Source of the DNA: CBDDDW01 sp965226805
Lineage (GTDB): Bacteria > Chloroflexota > Dehalococcoidia > Lucifugimonadales > JAGWBF01
DNA length: 64,000 bases
NCBI GenBank assembly: GCA_965226805.1
Contig: CBDDDW010000026.1
Coordinates: forward strand, 62,001 to 126,000
Direction of reading: 5' to 3'
Positions 25,840-33,442 of this stretch are shown here, piece after piece; the stretch's first letter is position 1, and the number at the start of each line of letters is the position of its first letter. The translations under genes were made by a program, and so were the position numbers. The notes below the pieces were generated by a model. The model saw only the letters and a program-made list of their open reading frames with translations. It had not been told where the DNA came from and did no database searches.

Positions 25840-26859
25840 TCAGCGGTTTTGGACAGTTCTGGGTCCGAGAGATTGGGGTGAAGAAGCTCCTGGTTTGAGG
25901 GTTTCTCTGACCTCCTGATTGTACCGCCTCCGCCGGTCAAAAGTCTCTCGCTGTACCTCCTTCCTCTGGGCTAGAATTGCCTCCAGACGGCCTTCCAGCA
26001 CGTCAGCCGGAGTTACAACCCTGAGCGCCTGATGATATCTTCGGTAGTTGTAGAACTCGACGAAGTCCCGGATGGCCGCCTCCAGGTCTTCCACCACCTC
26101 GTATGGCACCTGGTTAATGTCGTCTTTCAGGGTTCGGTGATATCTCTCCAGCTTCCCGTTGGTCTGAGGGTGATAGGGTGCTGCCAGGACGTGGCGAATG
26201 CCCACCACCCGCATGTACTCGCGGAAGGCCCGCGATACATAACCTGAGCCATTATCTGAGAGGAGCTTGGTCCGATCCTCCAGAGGTACATCAGTCATAC
26301 CAGTAGAGTCAACAGCTTCCTGGACCACCTCTATGAGGGAGTTGGCCGTCATGTCCCGTTGCACCTTCCAGGCCAAGATGAACCGGGAGTAGTCGTCCAT
26401 CACCGTCACGAGGTAGTAGTAGCCCCATCCCACTACACGGAAGTAGGAGGCATCGGTGGCCCACAGCTGGTGGGGCCCTGTGGTCTTGTGCTGGTACTCT
26501 TTGCTCGCTGCCAACTGGTATTCGATCCGTTTCACCAGACCCTCCCGTCTCAGAATACGATAGACTGTGGAGGCGGAGACCGATAGGCCTCTGTGGTCGG
26601 TGAGCGAAGCCGCCAACTGCCGGCTTCGCCAGGTCGGCATCCCACGGGCTGCCGCCAGCACTACTGCCTCCTCTTCTGGACGCAGGCGATTCCAGGGCCT
26701 CTCAGTTCCTTCCGTACCCTCCCAACTACCCTGCCGGTGCCTCCACCTCCACCAATAATACGTGCTCCTGGAAATGCCAAGCTCCCTGAGTCGCCTGTTC
26801 TTCCCTCTACCATGTCGCTCCACCTCAGCCACGACCTTCGATTGTTCCACTACGCTCAT
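25840..26859 (-). CDS. IS3-family transposase OrfB, copy 1
   Basis: The 339-residue protein has an N-terminal HTH_21-like segment (RLRELGISRSTYYWW), an HTH and an rve/DDE integrase domain with LWATDASYF (first Asp), LSDNGSGYVS (second Asp) and ETNGKLERYHRTLK-like (QTNGKLERY) Glu. It joins the element ends during transposition, together with or fused to OrfA. Its ATG overlaps the stop of orfA by 4 bases. It differs from the second copy in only a few residues (for example K in NGKLERY versus T). Confidence 0.93.
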   Translation of the reverse strand: MSVVEQSKVVAEVERHGRGKNRRLRELGISRSTYYWWRWRHRQGSWEGTEGTERPWNRLRPEEEAVVLAAARGMPTWRSRQLAASLTDHRGLSVSASTVYRILRREGLVKRIEYQLAASKEYQHKTTGPHQLWATDASYFRVVGWGYYYLVTVMDDYSRFILAWKVQRDMTANSLIEVVQEAVDSTGMTDVPLEDRTKLLSDNGSGYVSRAFREYMRVVGIRHVLAAPYHPQTNGKLERYHRTLKDDINQVPYEVVEDLEAAIRDFVEFYNYRRYHQALRVVTPADVLEGRLEAILAQRKEVQRETFDRRRRYNQEVRETLKPGASSPQSLGPRTVQNR

Positions 26860-27260
26860 GCGACGGTGCCGTTGTCGTGTAGGGGCGGCAGAGCTGTTTT
26901 TTTGAAGCGGTGCAACTCCAGGGACAACTCACCCACCAGCTGCTTCAGTTCTCTGTTCTCCCGCTTGAGCTGCTCTATCTCTTGCCGGGTCGCATCACGC
27001 ACACTGTCCCGAGTCAACCTCTCCTTCCCAGCTTCCATGAACCCCTTCGTCCAGGCGTAGTAGGAGTGGGGTTTGATTCCTTCCCGTCGGCACAGGTCAT
27101 TAACGGTAGTCTCCCGTCTGAACCCCTCCAAGACGATGCGGATCTTCTCTTCAGGGGTATACTTACGGCGGGTCGCTGCACGGACCTGACGCACGAAGCT
27201 TCGTGTCTCCTGGCTTCGCTCCTCAGCTTGGCTGGCCTGATCCTCTACCTGGGTCATCAA
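26856..27260 (-). CDS. IS3-family transposase OrfA, copy 1
   Basis: A 134-residue protein with a helix-turn-helix of the transposase_8 type (RRKYTPEEKIRIVLEGFRR then VNDLCRREGIKPHSYYAW) and a C-terminal leucine-zipper-like coiled coil (REIEQLKREN-like) used for dimerisation. It binds the element ends. It overlaps orfB by 4 bases (ATGA), so the pair relies on translational coupling rather than a slippery frameshift. Confidence 0.92.
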   Translation of the reverse strand: MMTQVEDQASQAEERSQETRSFVRQVRAATRRKYTPEEKIRIVLEGFRRETTVNDLCRREGIKPHSYYAWTKGFMEAGKERLTRDSVRDATRQEIEQLKRENRELKQLVGELSLELHRFKKTALPPLHDNGTVA

Positions 27261-27369
27261 TGACTCCTTTCACTTAGGGTTAATCTACCCCTCTGAAGGA
27301 GCCTCTACCACCCCCAACCTCTTCGGTTTTCTAGGCCTCAATAGTGTCCAATTGCGCTGACACCCTACA

Positions 27370-27853
27370 AACGATACGCTATGTCTTACCCATCCGGCTC
27401 CGAACACAAGGTTTTAATCCAATGAAAAGAAGACGGCACTTGTGATATAGGAGCGTATGAGTTAGAGCAATAAGGAGCGGGCTGAGAACGAGCGAGCGAC
27501 AGGCACGCCAGCAGTCCACCACAGTACTTAGAGATAAGTAGAGCCGCCGGAGTACGGCGAGGGCTGAGAATACCAGCGGCCCGTGGCCAAGGGGTTAGTC
27601 CCCTTTGGTAACGTAACTGTATAAGACCCCCTTGAGGAGGGCAAGTATCATCTGTCAGTGACGGCCCCGATCACGAATCATTCTCCCTGGGATCGGCTCC
27701 AGCGCCCGCCGGATGGTTTTGTGAGCTTGATTGGATCGTTGACGGCGTTGGTGAGTGATACTATCATGGTTCTCATCGAGCATGGTGCGTTCCTTGGGCC
27801 CAGGCAGCTGGAAATTCCGGTTTAACGATGCTGATGTCGAAAGAGGGGGGAAT
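27370..27853. other. Noncoding stretch after IS3 copy 1, possible structured RNA
   Basis: No supported ORF is seen in 484 bases. A stretch at about 27575-27605 can pair as CCAAGGGG with CCCCTTTGG, and the surrounding purine-rich sequence (GAGCGAGCGACAGG, GCCGCCGGAGTACGGCG) looks structured. I cannot assign it to a known RNA family. Confidence 0.35.
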
Positions 27854-28534
27854 ATGGCGAATGGTATGGGTCTCCTCATGTACTGGTGCGATATACTGGC
27901 GGACCAGGAAAAGGATATGATCAAGTTTTACGAGGAAGAACATTTCGATAGGCTTCTGGATCTTCCGGGTTTCCTCGACGGCGCTCTTTATGTGGCCGTG
28001 AGCGGCAGTCCAAGGTTCCTCGTCAGCTATGAGCTGGAGAAGGAGAACCAGCATGCGATGTCCAGCCCAGAATATGAACGCCATACAACGAACCCCACAG
28101 AGTGGCACCTGAGAGTATCGCCCGGTATCATCGGATATAACACCATCCGAAACCTATACCAGCAGGTCTACCCTGCGGAGCTTTCGCCCGAGCTGGCCAA
28201 CAGCCCTATGGCTCCCGCCCTTCGAGTCGCCCGCATAGATTTTCCAGCCCAGATGTACGCTGAGTTCAACAAGTGGTACACGACGGCGGACGTTCCCAAT
28301 CTTGAAAAGGTGGATGGGGTAATCCGCGGTAGGCTCCTCAAAATGATATGGGGAAGCCCCATGTATTTGGGTGTCTGGGAGCTGGAGCACGAGGACGTGG
28401 TCACGAGCTCCGCATGGGCACAGGCCCGTGACGCAGACCCGGTCCCGAGCTCCCTTCAGCGTAAATTGACCCAGGCGCCCGGATCTCCTGGTGTATATAA
28501 GAAGGTAGCCCAGAGTCAACGCTCGAAGAAGTAA
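27854..28534 (+). CDS. Protein with two dimeric alpha/beta-barrel-like halves
   Basis: The 226-residue product seems to contain two related halves: GLLMYWCDILADQEKDMIKFYEEEHFDRLLDLPGF... with a beta strand RFLVSYELE, and RVARIDFPAQMYAEFNKWYTTADVPNLEKVDGV... with MYLGVWELE. Each looks like a ferredoxin-like (dimeric alpha/beta barrel, EthD/DUF4286-like) unit with the (F/Y)xxWYxx-(H/A)-x-P-x-(L)-pattern. Function unknown. The start ATG has AGAGGGGGG directly upstream; the longer open frame upstream lacks this. It lies inside the IS3-bracketed segment. Confidence 0.65.
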   Translation: MANGMGLLMYWCDILADQEKDMIKFYEEEHFDRLLDLPGFLDGALYVAVSGSPRFLVSYELEKENQHAMSSPEYERHTTNPTEWHLRVSPGIIGYNTIRNLYQQVYPAELSPELANSPMAPALRVARIDFPAQMYAEFNKWYTTADVPNLEKVDGVIRGRLLKMIWGSPMYLGVWELEHEDVVTSSAWAQARDADPVPSSLQRKLTQAPGSPGVYKKVAQSQRSKK

Positions 28535-28730
28535 CCGCGGCCGGTCAGGCTTCTTTTAGCCTGGCCATACTTGGGGCAGGCCCAGCTACGAACTGACCGT
28601 GGGAAATGTGGCCGAAATGTGGCCGAACTTCACGGGGCTGTCTTTAACCATGTGGACGAAACAAGGGGTTTTATATCTGAGACCGCAACTGGAGACTACC
28701 AGAAACACCAATAAATACGGTTGCCGTCAC
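28535..28730. other. Noncoding sequence before the tRNA fragment
   Basis: Contains a short direct repeat AAATGTGGCCG twice (about 28607-28628) and the left arm of a 12-base inverted repeat (28669-28680). Short direct repeats near a tRNA fragment are typical of integrase attachment regions. Confidence 0.4.
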
Positions 28731-28803
28731 ACTTAAAATCCGCTGCCCTAACGGGCTTGTTGGTTCGAATCCCACCCTCGGCACCAAGATTTCAGATATA
28801 AAA
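28669..28803. repeat. 12-base inverted repeats flanking the tRNA-Leu fragment
   Basis: TTTTATATCTGA at 28669-28680 is perfectly mirrored by TCAGATATAAAA at 28792-28803. The pair encloses 111 bases that include the 56-base tRNA-Leu fragment. This looks like recombinase arm sites or the ends of a small inserted module. Confidence 0.6.
28731..28786 (+). tRNA. 3' fragment of tRNA-Leu(UAA), probable attachment-site relic
   Basis: From ACTTAAAATCCGC (3' part of the anticodon arm, with anticodon TAA) through the long variable arm CTGCCCTAACGGGC and the T arm GTTGGTTCGAATCCCAC to the acceptor end CCTCGGCACCA, this is the 3' half of a tRNA-Leu. The 5' half (acceptor, D arm) is absent, so it is not functional. 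Such 3' tRNA halves are left when a tyrosine recombinase integrates at a tRNA gene. No integrase is seen in the window. Confidence 0.75.
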
Positions 28804-29260
28804 AGACGACCGCTGGGGCATTGTGGAGATTTGGCTGACGCCCTCACAAAGCCTGAATGCTAACGGAAATTTGAGATGGCCCGGTTAACAGCTATGAGAA
28901 TGGCCACGCCAAGACATAACGTGGCCTTCTTTGCCAAGTTGAGAGTCCTGGCTAGTGCCAAGGGTTGTCGGCAATTTCCCGTATCTGCCCTAAAGCTAGA
29001 GCCGGTTAAGGACGGGGGGCTTTACGTAGACCTGTAGTGTCACTCGCGATTTACACGGATTACCAAGGGTCATGTGGACCTCGCCCAATTCCCACGCCCT
29101 CTCCATAGCTGAGTGGCACTGATACACTGTGGCTCCCTGCTCCCTGAGGGACTTGTGCTTATGTCCGTACCAGACTTTGGCATCTTCAGCCCGAACTGCC
29201 TTTGGCGGTGGTGGGCGGAGGATAGGCTGCTGGGGAGTCATCCAGCAGGACCGTCCCGAC
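28804..29260. other. Noncoding stretch inside the IS3-bracketed segment
   Basis: No convincing gene. An 81-codon open frame on the minus strand (28996-29241) has no ribosome-binding site and no recognisable motif, so I do not call it. Confidence 0.4.
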
Positions 29261-29902
29261 CTATTGGCGCTGGTACGCCGCCAGCTCCCACGGGCCAGAG
29301 GTGGCCCGATGGACCGGAGTGAACCCTGCTGATGCCAATGTTGCCCCGATCTGGCGAGGGTGGTGCAGGAAGAACCTGAATTGCCTTCTGAGCACGGTGA
29401 GACCCAGGTTCATCATGAACGCTGCGGCACGCATCCACCAAGTCCGGCGGGGATAGGTCAAAGCGTACAGTCGTTGGGCGTGCCGCGCCGACGCGGTTAC
29501 CAGGGCCTCCATGCCGGGGTAGCAGCAGACGACCCGATCCGAGAGCACGATGTCCGCCGAGGGGATGCCTTCCTCCAGTTCCACGAAGTCTCCCTCGTGA
29601 TATTCCACGGCATCTTGAAAACCCAGACTCTGCGCCAGGCTGGTGGCCGCCTCTATGTAGGCCGATGAAACTTCAACCCCTATCGCCCGCCCAGCACCCT
29701 GCTTTAGAAGCTCAAGGTGGAGGGCCCCGACCCCGCAACCGATGTCCAGAACCGTAGCCTCAGAGATGTCCTGGCTCTCCACGAAGTCGGTTAGCTTGCG
29801 CTCCCGCTTGCCTAGGCCTTTCCTCGAGTACGCCTTGGATTCCTTCCTGGCCTTAGACTCATTGAATATTCTGTTCAGACCGTTGACCGAGCAACAGTCC
29901 AT
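29261..29902 (-). CDS. Class I SAM-dependent methyltransferase
   Basis: The 213-residue protein has a Rossmann-type methyltransferase domain: motif I VLDIGCGVGALHLELL at about residue 50, acidic loop IGVEVSSAYIEAA, and post-motif DIVLSDRVVCCYP. The C-terminal part (LTYPRRTWWMRAAAFMMNLGLTVLRRQFRFF) is amphipathic and resembles methyltransferases acting on isoprenoid or porphyrin-type lipophilic substrates such as BchM/UbiG relatives. The substrate is not known. The start ATG at 29902 has a perfect AGGAGG upstream, better than the longer open frame. Nearby genes give no pathway. Confidence 0.75.
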   Translation of the reverse strand: MDCCSVNGLNRIFNESKARKESKAYSRKGLGKRERKLTDFVESQDISEATVLDIGCGVGALHLELLKQGAGRAIGVEVSSAYIEAATSLAQSLGFQDAVEYHEGDFVELEEGIPSADIVLSDRVVCCYPGMEALVTASARHAQRLYALTYPRRTWWMRAAAFMMNLGLTVLRRQFRFFLHHPRQIGATLASAGFTPVHRATSGPWELAAYQRQ

Positions 29903-30265
29903 GACCAGCCTCCTCCTAGAAGCGCTCCGTCCAGAAAGATGTGGTACCAAGAGCTGACCGAGAGCCATCGTAATATCACTCATGAATGCTATCAAACATC
30001 CAATCAGTCTCACCGGACCATCTGTCGGTGCTGGAACCCATCCCAGGGAGAATGATCCGAGCTCCGGGCCGTCACTGACTTGCTACTTGATTAAAAACCT
30101 CAGAACACCTGACGATTCTAGATTTATCAACCATCCAAAATCGGGTGAGATTACGTCCGCTTTGCTGACCAGGTATCCTACGCCGCAAAAACTGTAAGGC
30201 GGGGCATTGCCTCTTCTTTTTTCAGCTCCTTATCACGTCCTGGCCCATGTACGGCCGTAGTCCTA
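29903..30265. other. Intergenic stretch without recognised features
   Basis: No gene or repeat is supported. The AGGAGG ribosome-binding site of the methyltransferase is at its left edge; a T-rich tract is seen near 30210-30222. Confidence 0.4.
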
Positions 30266-31879
30266 TTAATTAACCATTACTCCCCGCGCCTCTAGCTGCC
30301 TGATGTTCTCCAGGTCTTCCGAGCCTTCCGACAGGTCGAGGTTGTTGTTTCCGAGCCCTACCCTGTCTCCTTCACCAAGCCCGCTGTTCTCCACCAGCGG
30401 TGAGATGTCGCTTATCTGGTTCTTATCAAGGAAGAGCCAGTGCAGCTTGGTGAGAGAGGCCAGGGGGGAGACGTCGCTTATCTGGTTCGTACCAAGGGCG
30501 AGCGTCTTCAGGTTGGTGAGGGAGGCCAGGGGCGAGAGGTCCCTTATCTGATTCTTACCAAGCCAGAGCTTGGTCAACTTGGTGAGGGAGGCCAGGGGTG
30601 AGAGGTCGCTTATCTGGTTCTCATCAAGGTGGAGCCAGCCCAACTTGGTGAGGGAGGCAAGGGGGGAGACGTCGTTTATCGGGTTGCCCCTAAGGGCGAG
30701 CACCTCCAGCTTGGTGAGAGAGGCCAGGGGCGAGAGGTCGCTTATCAAGTTCTCCTCAAGGAAGAGGAAGGGCAGGCTGTTAAGGGTGGACAGGGGTGAG
30801 AGGTCGCTTATCAAGTTCTCCTGAAGGAAGAGCGTGGTCAGGTTGGTGCAATACCGGATACTCGAAAGGTCGGCAATACGCCTTCCCTTAGCATCCAGGG
30901 TGGTAAGCTCGGCCAACTCCCCAGCGGTTATCTCCTCGCCCGCCTGCTTGCCCAGGGCATCCCTTATGACTGTATCCAGGTTCTCATCAGGGAAGGTTAC
31001 GATGGTCGACGGCGGATAGGGGGTAGACATAGGCAGTGGTGTTACTCTGATCTCGCCTGCCGGCACACCGTCGATGCGCTGGTCCATTCGCAGGGCAAGC
31101 CTGTTCACCGCAGCACTTAGGTCTGAGTCGTCCAGTGCGCCTACTCCAATCCGAGCGACAACAGGACCCTTAATCCAAGCAACGAAAGTCGAGTATAGCT
31201 TCACCTTGAGGCCCACTGTGCTGAAGGTGAGACGAACGGCGACGGCGTCCGTGCCCACGTCGGGAGCGCCAAACTCTTGGAACTCTTCCACAGTATTCCC
31301 ATCGATCTCAATCCCCTGGAAGCGGCGAAAGTCCGCTATCTGGCGTTGAAGGAACGCTTGGGCCGAACGCTGGCTGTCGAAGAGGTCAACAACAACCTCC
31401 ATTAAGAAGGGGCGGCCTGCTGCGGACGCTCCTTCTTAAAAGGCCGCAGGGTCGAAGAATTCGTGCGCGTAACCATCCAGGCGGCCCTGGGCCGTCAGGT
31501 CCGTGGCGGTGTCGTCGGGGTCGATGGTCTCCTCAGTGGCGGCCTCGTTGTCCATGGAGCCGCTGTCTCCCACATCCAGTGGAAGCCCCGGGAACTCCAC
31601 GTCAACGTCGGCTTGGTCAAGCACCATGCCTGGCAGGTCCTCGCGAGTAACAGTGCGGATCGGTCTAAGGGTGGCTGTTGGCTGAAGTGTCGGAGATGGC
31701 GAAGGCTGTGGAGTGGGAGTGGCCATAGCGGCCGGCGTTGGTGTGTGAGACAGCGTTGGCAGTAGAGTTGGGGTCGGCGTAGGGCTAGGCGTCGGCGTCT
31801 CGGTGGGCCCACCTGCAGAGCATCCCACCCCAATGGTGATCAGCAGAACAAGCACGCAGATAAAAGGGGATGATCTCAA
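30266..31879 (-). pseudogene. Leucine-rich-repeat lipoprotein split by an in-frame ochre stop
   Basis: The 5' part (31436-31879) starts at a TTG with a GAGGG site and encodes a lipoprotein signal with lipobox-like IGVGC, a Thr/Pro-rich stalk (TPTPSPTPTPTLLPT), and a globular segment ending ...HEFFDPAAF. A TAA at 31436-31438 interrupts. Eleven codons later, in the same frame, the ATG at 31402 opens the rest: more of the globular domain (DLFDSQRSAQAFLQRQIADF) and about seven 22-residue leucine-rich repeats of the form ISDLSPLASLTKLxxLxL (30300-30860). Because the frame is continuous and the domain spans the stop, I read it as one surface lipoprotein gene with a single nonsense change. The repeats suggest protein binding outside the cell. 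Confidence 0.7.
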
Positions 31880-32004
31880 AGGGCCGCCCTCTTCCCTTAC
31901 AAGTCTCTCTATCTCGGGCGCCCCATTTTGACAGCCTGATCCCACGTAGTCAACTTCGAGTTGTTTGGTGGCATGGCTCTTCGTGTGCTACAGAGTGTTG
32001 GGTG

Positions 32005-33024
32005 TCAGCGGTTTTGGACAGTTCTGGGTCCGAGAGATTGGGGTGAAGAAGCTCCTGGTTTGAGGGTTTCTCTGACCTCCTGATTGTACCGCCTCCGCCG
32101 GTCAAAAGTCTCTCGCTGTACCTCCTTCCTCTGGGCTAGAATTGTCTCCAGACGGCCTTCCAGCACGTCAGCCGGAGTTACAACCCTGAGCGCCTGATGA
32201 TATCTTCGGTAGTTGTAGAACTCGACGAAGTCCCGGATGGCCGCCTCCAGGTCTTCCACCACCTCGTATGGCACCTGGTTAATGTCGTCTTTCAGGGTTC
32301 GGTGATATCTCTCCAGCGTCCCGTTGGTCTGAGGGTGATAGGGTGCTGCCAGGACGTGGCGAATGCCCACCACCCGCATGTACTCGCGGAAGGCCCGCGA
32401 TACATAACCTGAGCCATTATCTGAGAGGAGCTTGGTCCGATCCTCCAGAGGTACATCAGTCATACCAGTAGAGTCAACAGCTTCCTGGACCACCTCTATG
32501 AGGGAGTTGGCCGTCATGTCCCGTTGCACCTTCCAGGCCAAGATGAACCGGGAGTAGTCGTCCATCACCGTCACGAGGTAGTAGTAGCCCCATCCCACTA
32601 CACGGAAGTAGGAGGCATCGGTGGCCCACAGCTGGTGGGGCCCTGTGGTCTTGTGCTGGTACTCTTTGCTCGCTGCCAACTGGTATTCGATCCGTTTCAC
32701 CAGACCCTCCCGTCTCAGAATACGATAGACTGTGGAGGCGGAGACCGATAGGCCTCTGTGGTCGGTGAGCGAAGCCGCCAACTGCCGGCTTCGCCAGGTC
32801 GGCATCCCACGGGCTGCCGCCAGCACTACTGCCTCCTCTTCTGGACGCAGGCGATTCCAGGGCCTCTCAGTTCCTTCCGTACCCTCCCAACTACCCTGCC
32901 GGTGCCTCCACCTCCACCAATAATACGTGCTCCTGGAAATGCCAAGCTCCCTGAGTCGCCTGTTCTTCCCTCTACCATGTCGCTCCACCTCAGCCACGAC
33001 CTTCGATTGTTCCACTACGCTCAT
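32005..33024 (-). CDS. IS3-family transposase OrfB, copy 2
   Basis: Near-identical to the OrfB of copy 1, with the same rve/DDE motifs (LWATDASYF, LSDNGSGYVS, QTNGTLERY) and the same 4-base overlap with orfA. Differences seen are K to T in the NG-LERY motif and A to T in the segment E-ILAQRKEV. The near-identity shows recent duplication. Confidence 0.93.
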   Translation of the reverse strand: MSVVEQSKVVAEVERHGRGKNRRLRELGISRSTYYWWRWRHRQGSWEGTEGTERPWNRLRPEEEAVVLAAARGMPTWRSRQLAASLTDHRGLSVSASTVYRILRREGLVKRIEYQLAASKEYQHKTTGPHQLWATDASYFRVVGWGYYYLVTVMDDYSRFILAWKVQRDMTANSLIEVVQEAVDSTGMTDVPLEDRTKLLSDNGSGYVSRAFREYMRVVGIRHVLAAPYHPQTNGTLERYHRTLKDDINQVPYEVVEDLEAAIRDFVEFYNYRRYHQALRVVTPADVLEGRLETILAQRKEVQRETFDRRRRYNQEVRETLKPGASSPQSLGPRTVQNR

Positions 33025-33425
33025 GCGACGGTGCCGTTGTCGTGTAGGGGCGGCAGAGCTGTTTTTTTGAAGCGGTGCAACTCCAGGGACAACTCACCCA
33101 CCAGCTGCTTCAGTTCTCTGTTCTCCCGCTTGAGCTGCTCTATCTCTTGCCGGGTCGCATCACGCACACTGTCCCGAGTCAACCTCTCCTTCCCAGCTTC
33201 CATGAACCCCTTCGTCCAGGCGTAGTAGGAGTGGGGTTTGATTCCTTCCCGTCGGCACAGGTCATTAACGGTAGTCTCCCGTCTGAACCCCTCCAAGACG
33301 ATGCGGATCTTCTCTTCAGGGGTATACTTACGGCGGGTCGCTGCACGGACCTGACGCACGAAGCTTCGTGTCTCCTGGCTTCGCTCCTCAGCTTGGCTGG
33401 CCTCATCCTCTACCTGGGTCATCAA
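33021..33425 (-). CDS. IS3-family transposase OrfA, copy 2
   Basis: Identical to copy 1 OrfA except E for Q near the start (VEDEAS versus VEDQAS). The helix-turn-helix and coiled coil are intact. The IS1380 insertion starts 17 bases upstream of its start codon, so its normal promoter region at the right end of the element has been separated from it. Confidence 0.92.
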   Translation of the reverse strand: MMTQVEDEASQAEERSQETRSFVRQVRAATRRKYTPEEKIRIVLEGFRRETTVNDLCRREGIKPHSYYAWTKGFMEAGKERLTRDSVRDATRQEIEQLKRENRELKQLVGELSLELHRFKKTALPPLHDNGTVA

Positions 33426-33442
33426 TGACTCCTTTCACTTAG

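Larger units (their letters stand above)
25831..27369 (-). mobile_element. IS3-family insertion sequence, copy 1 (intact)
   Basis: The element runs from TGTTGGGTGTCAGCG at the left to the mirrored CGCTGACACCCTACA at the right, 1539 bases, with the TG...CA ends usual for IS3. It contains orfA and orfB in overlapping frames. The three bases outside each end differ (TAG and AAC), so no target duplication is left; recombination with the second copy (31996-35243, same orientation) would explain this. Confidence 0.9.

Noticed and set aside
25946..25999. Possible fusion of the EVE protein into the IS3 element
   Set aside because: The TAG stop lies immediately before the element's first base, so no fusion protein is made.
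28996..29241. 81-codon minus-strand open frame after the methyltransferase gene
   Set aside because: No ribosome-binding site, no recognisable motif and atypical composition.
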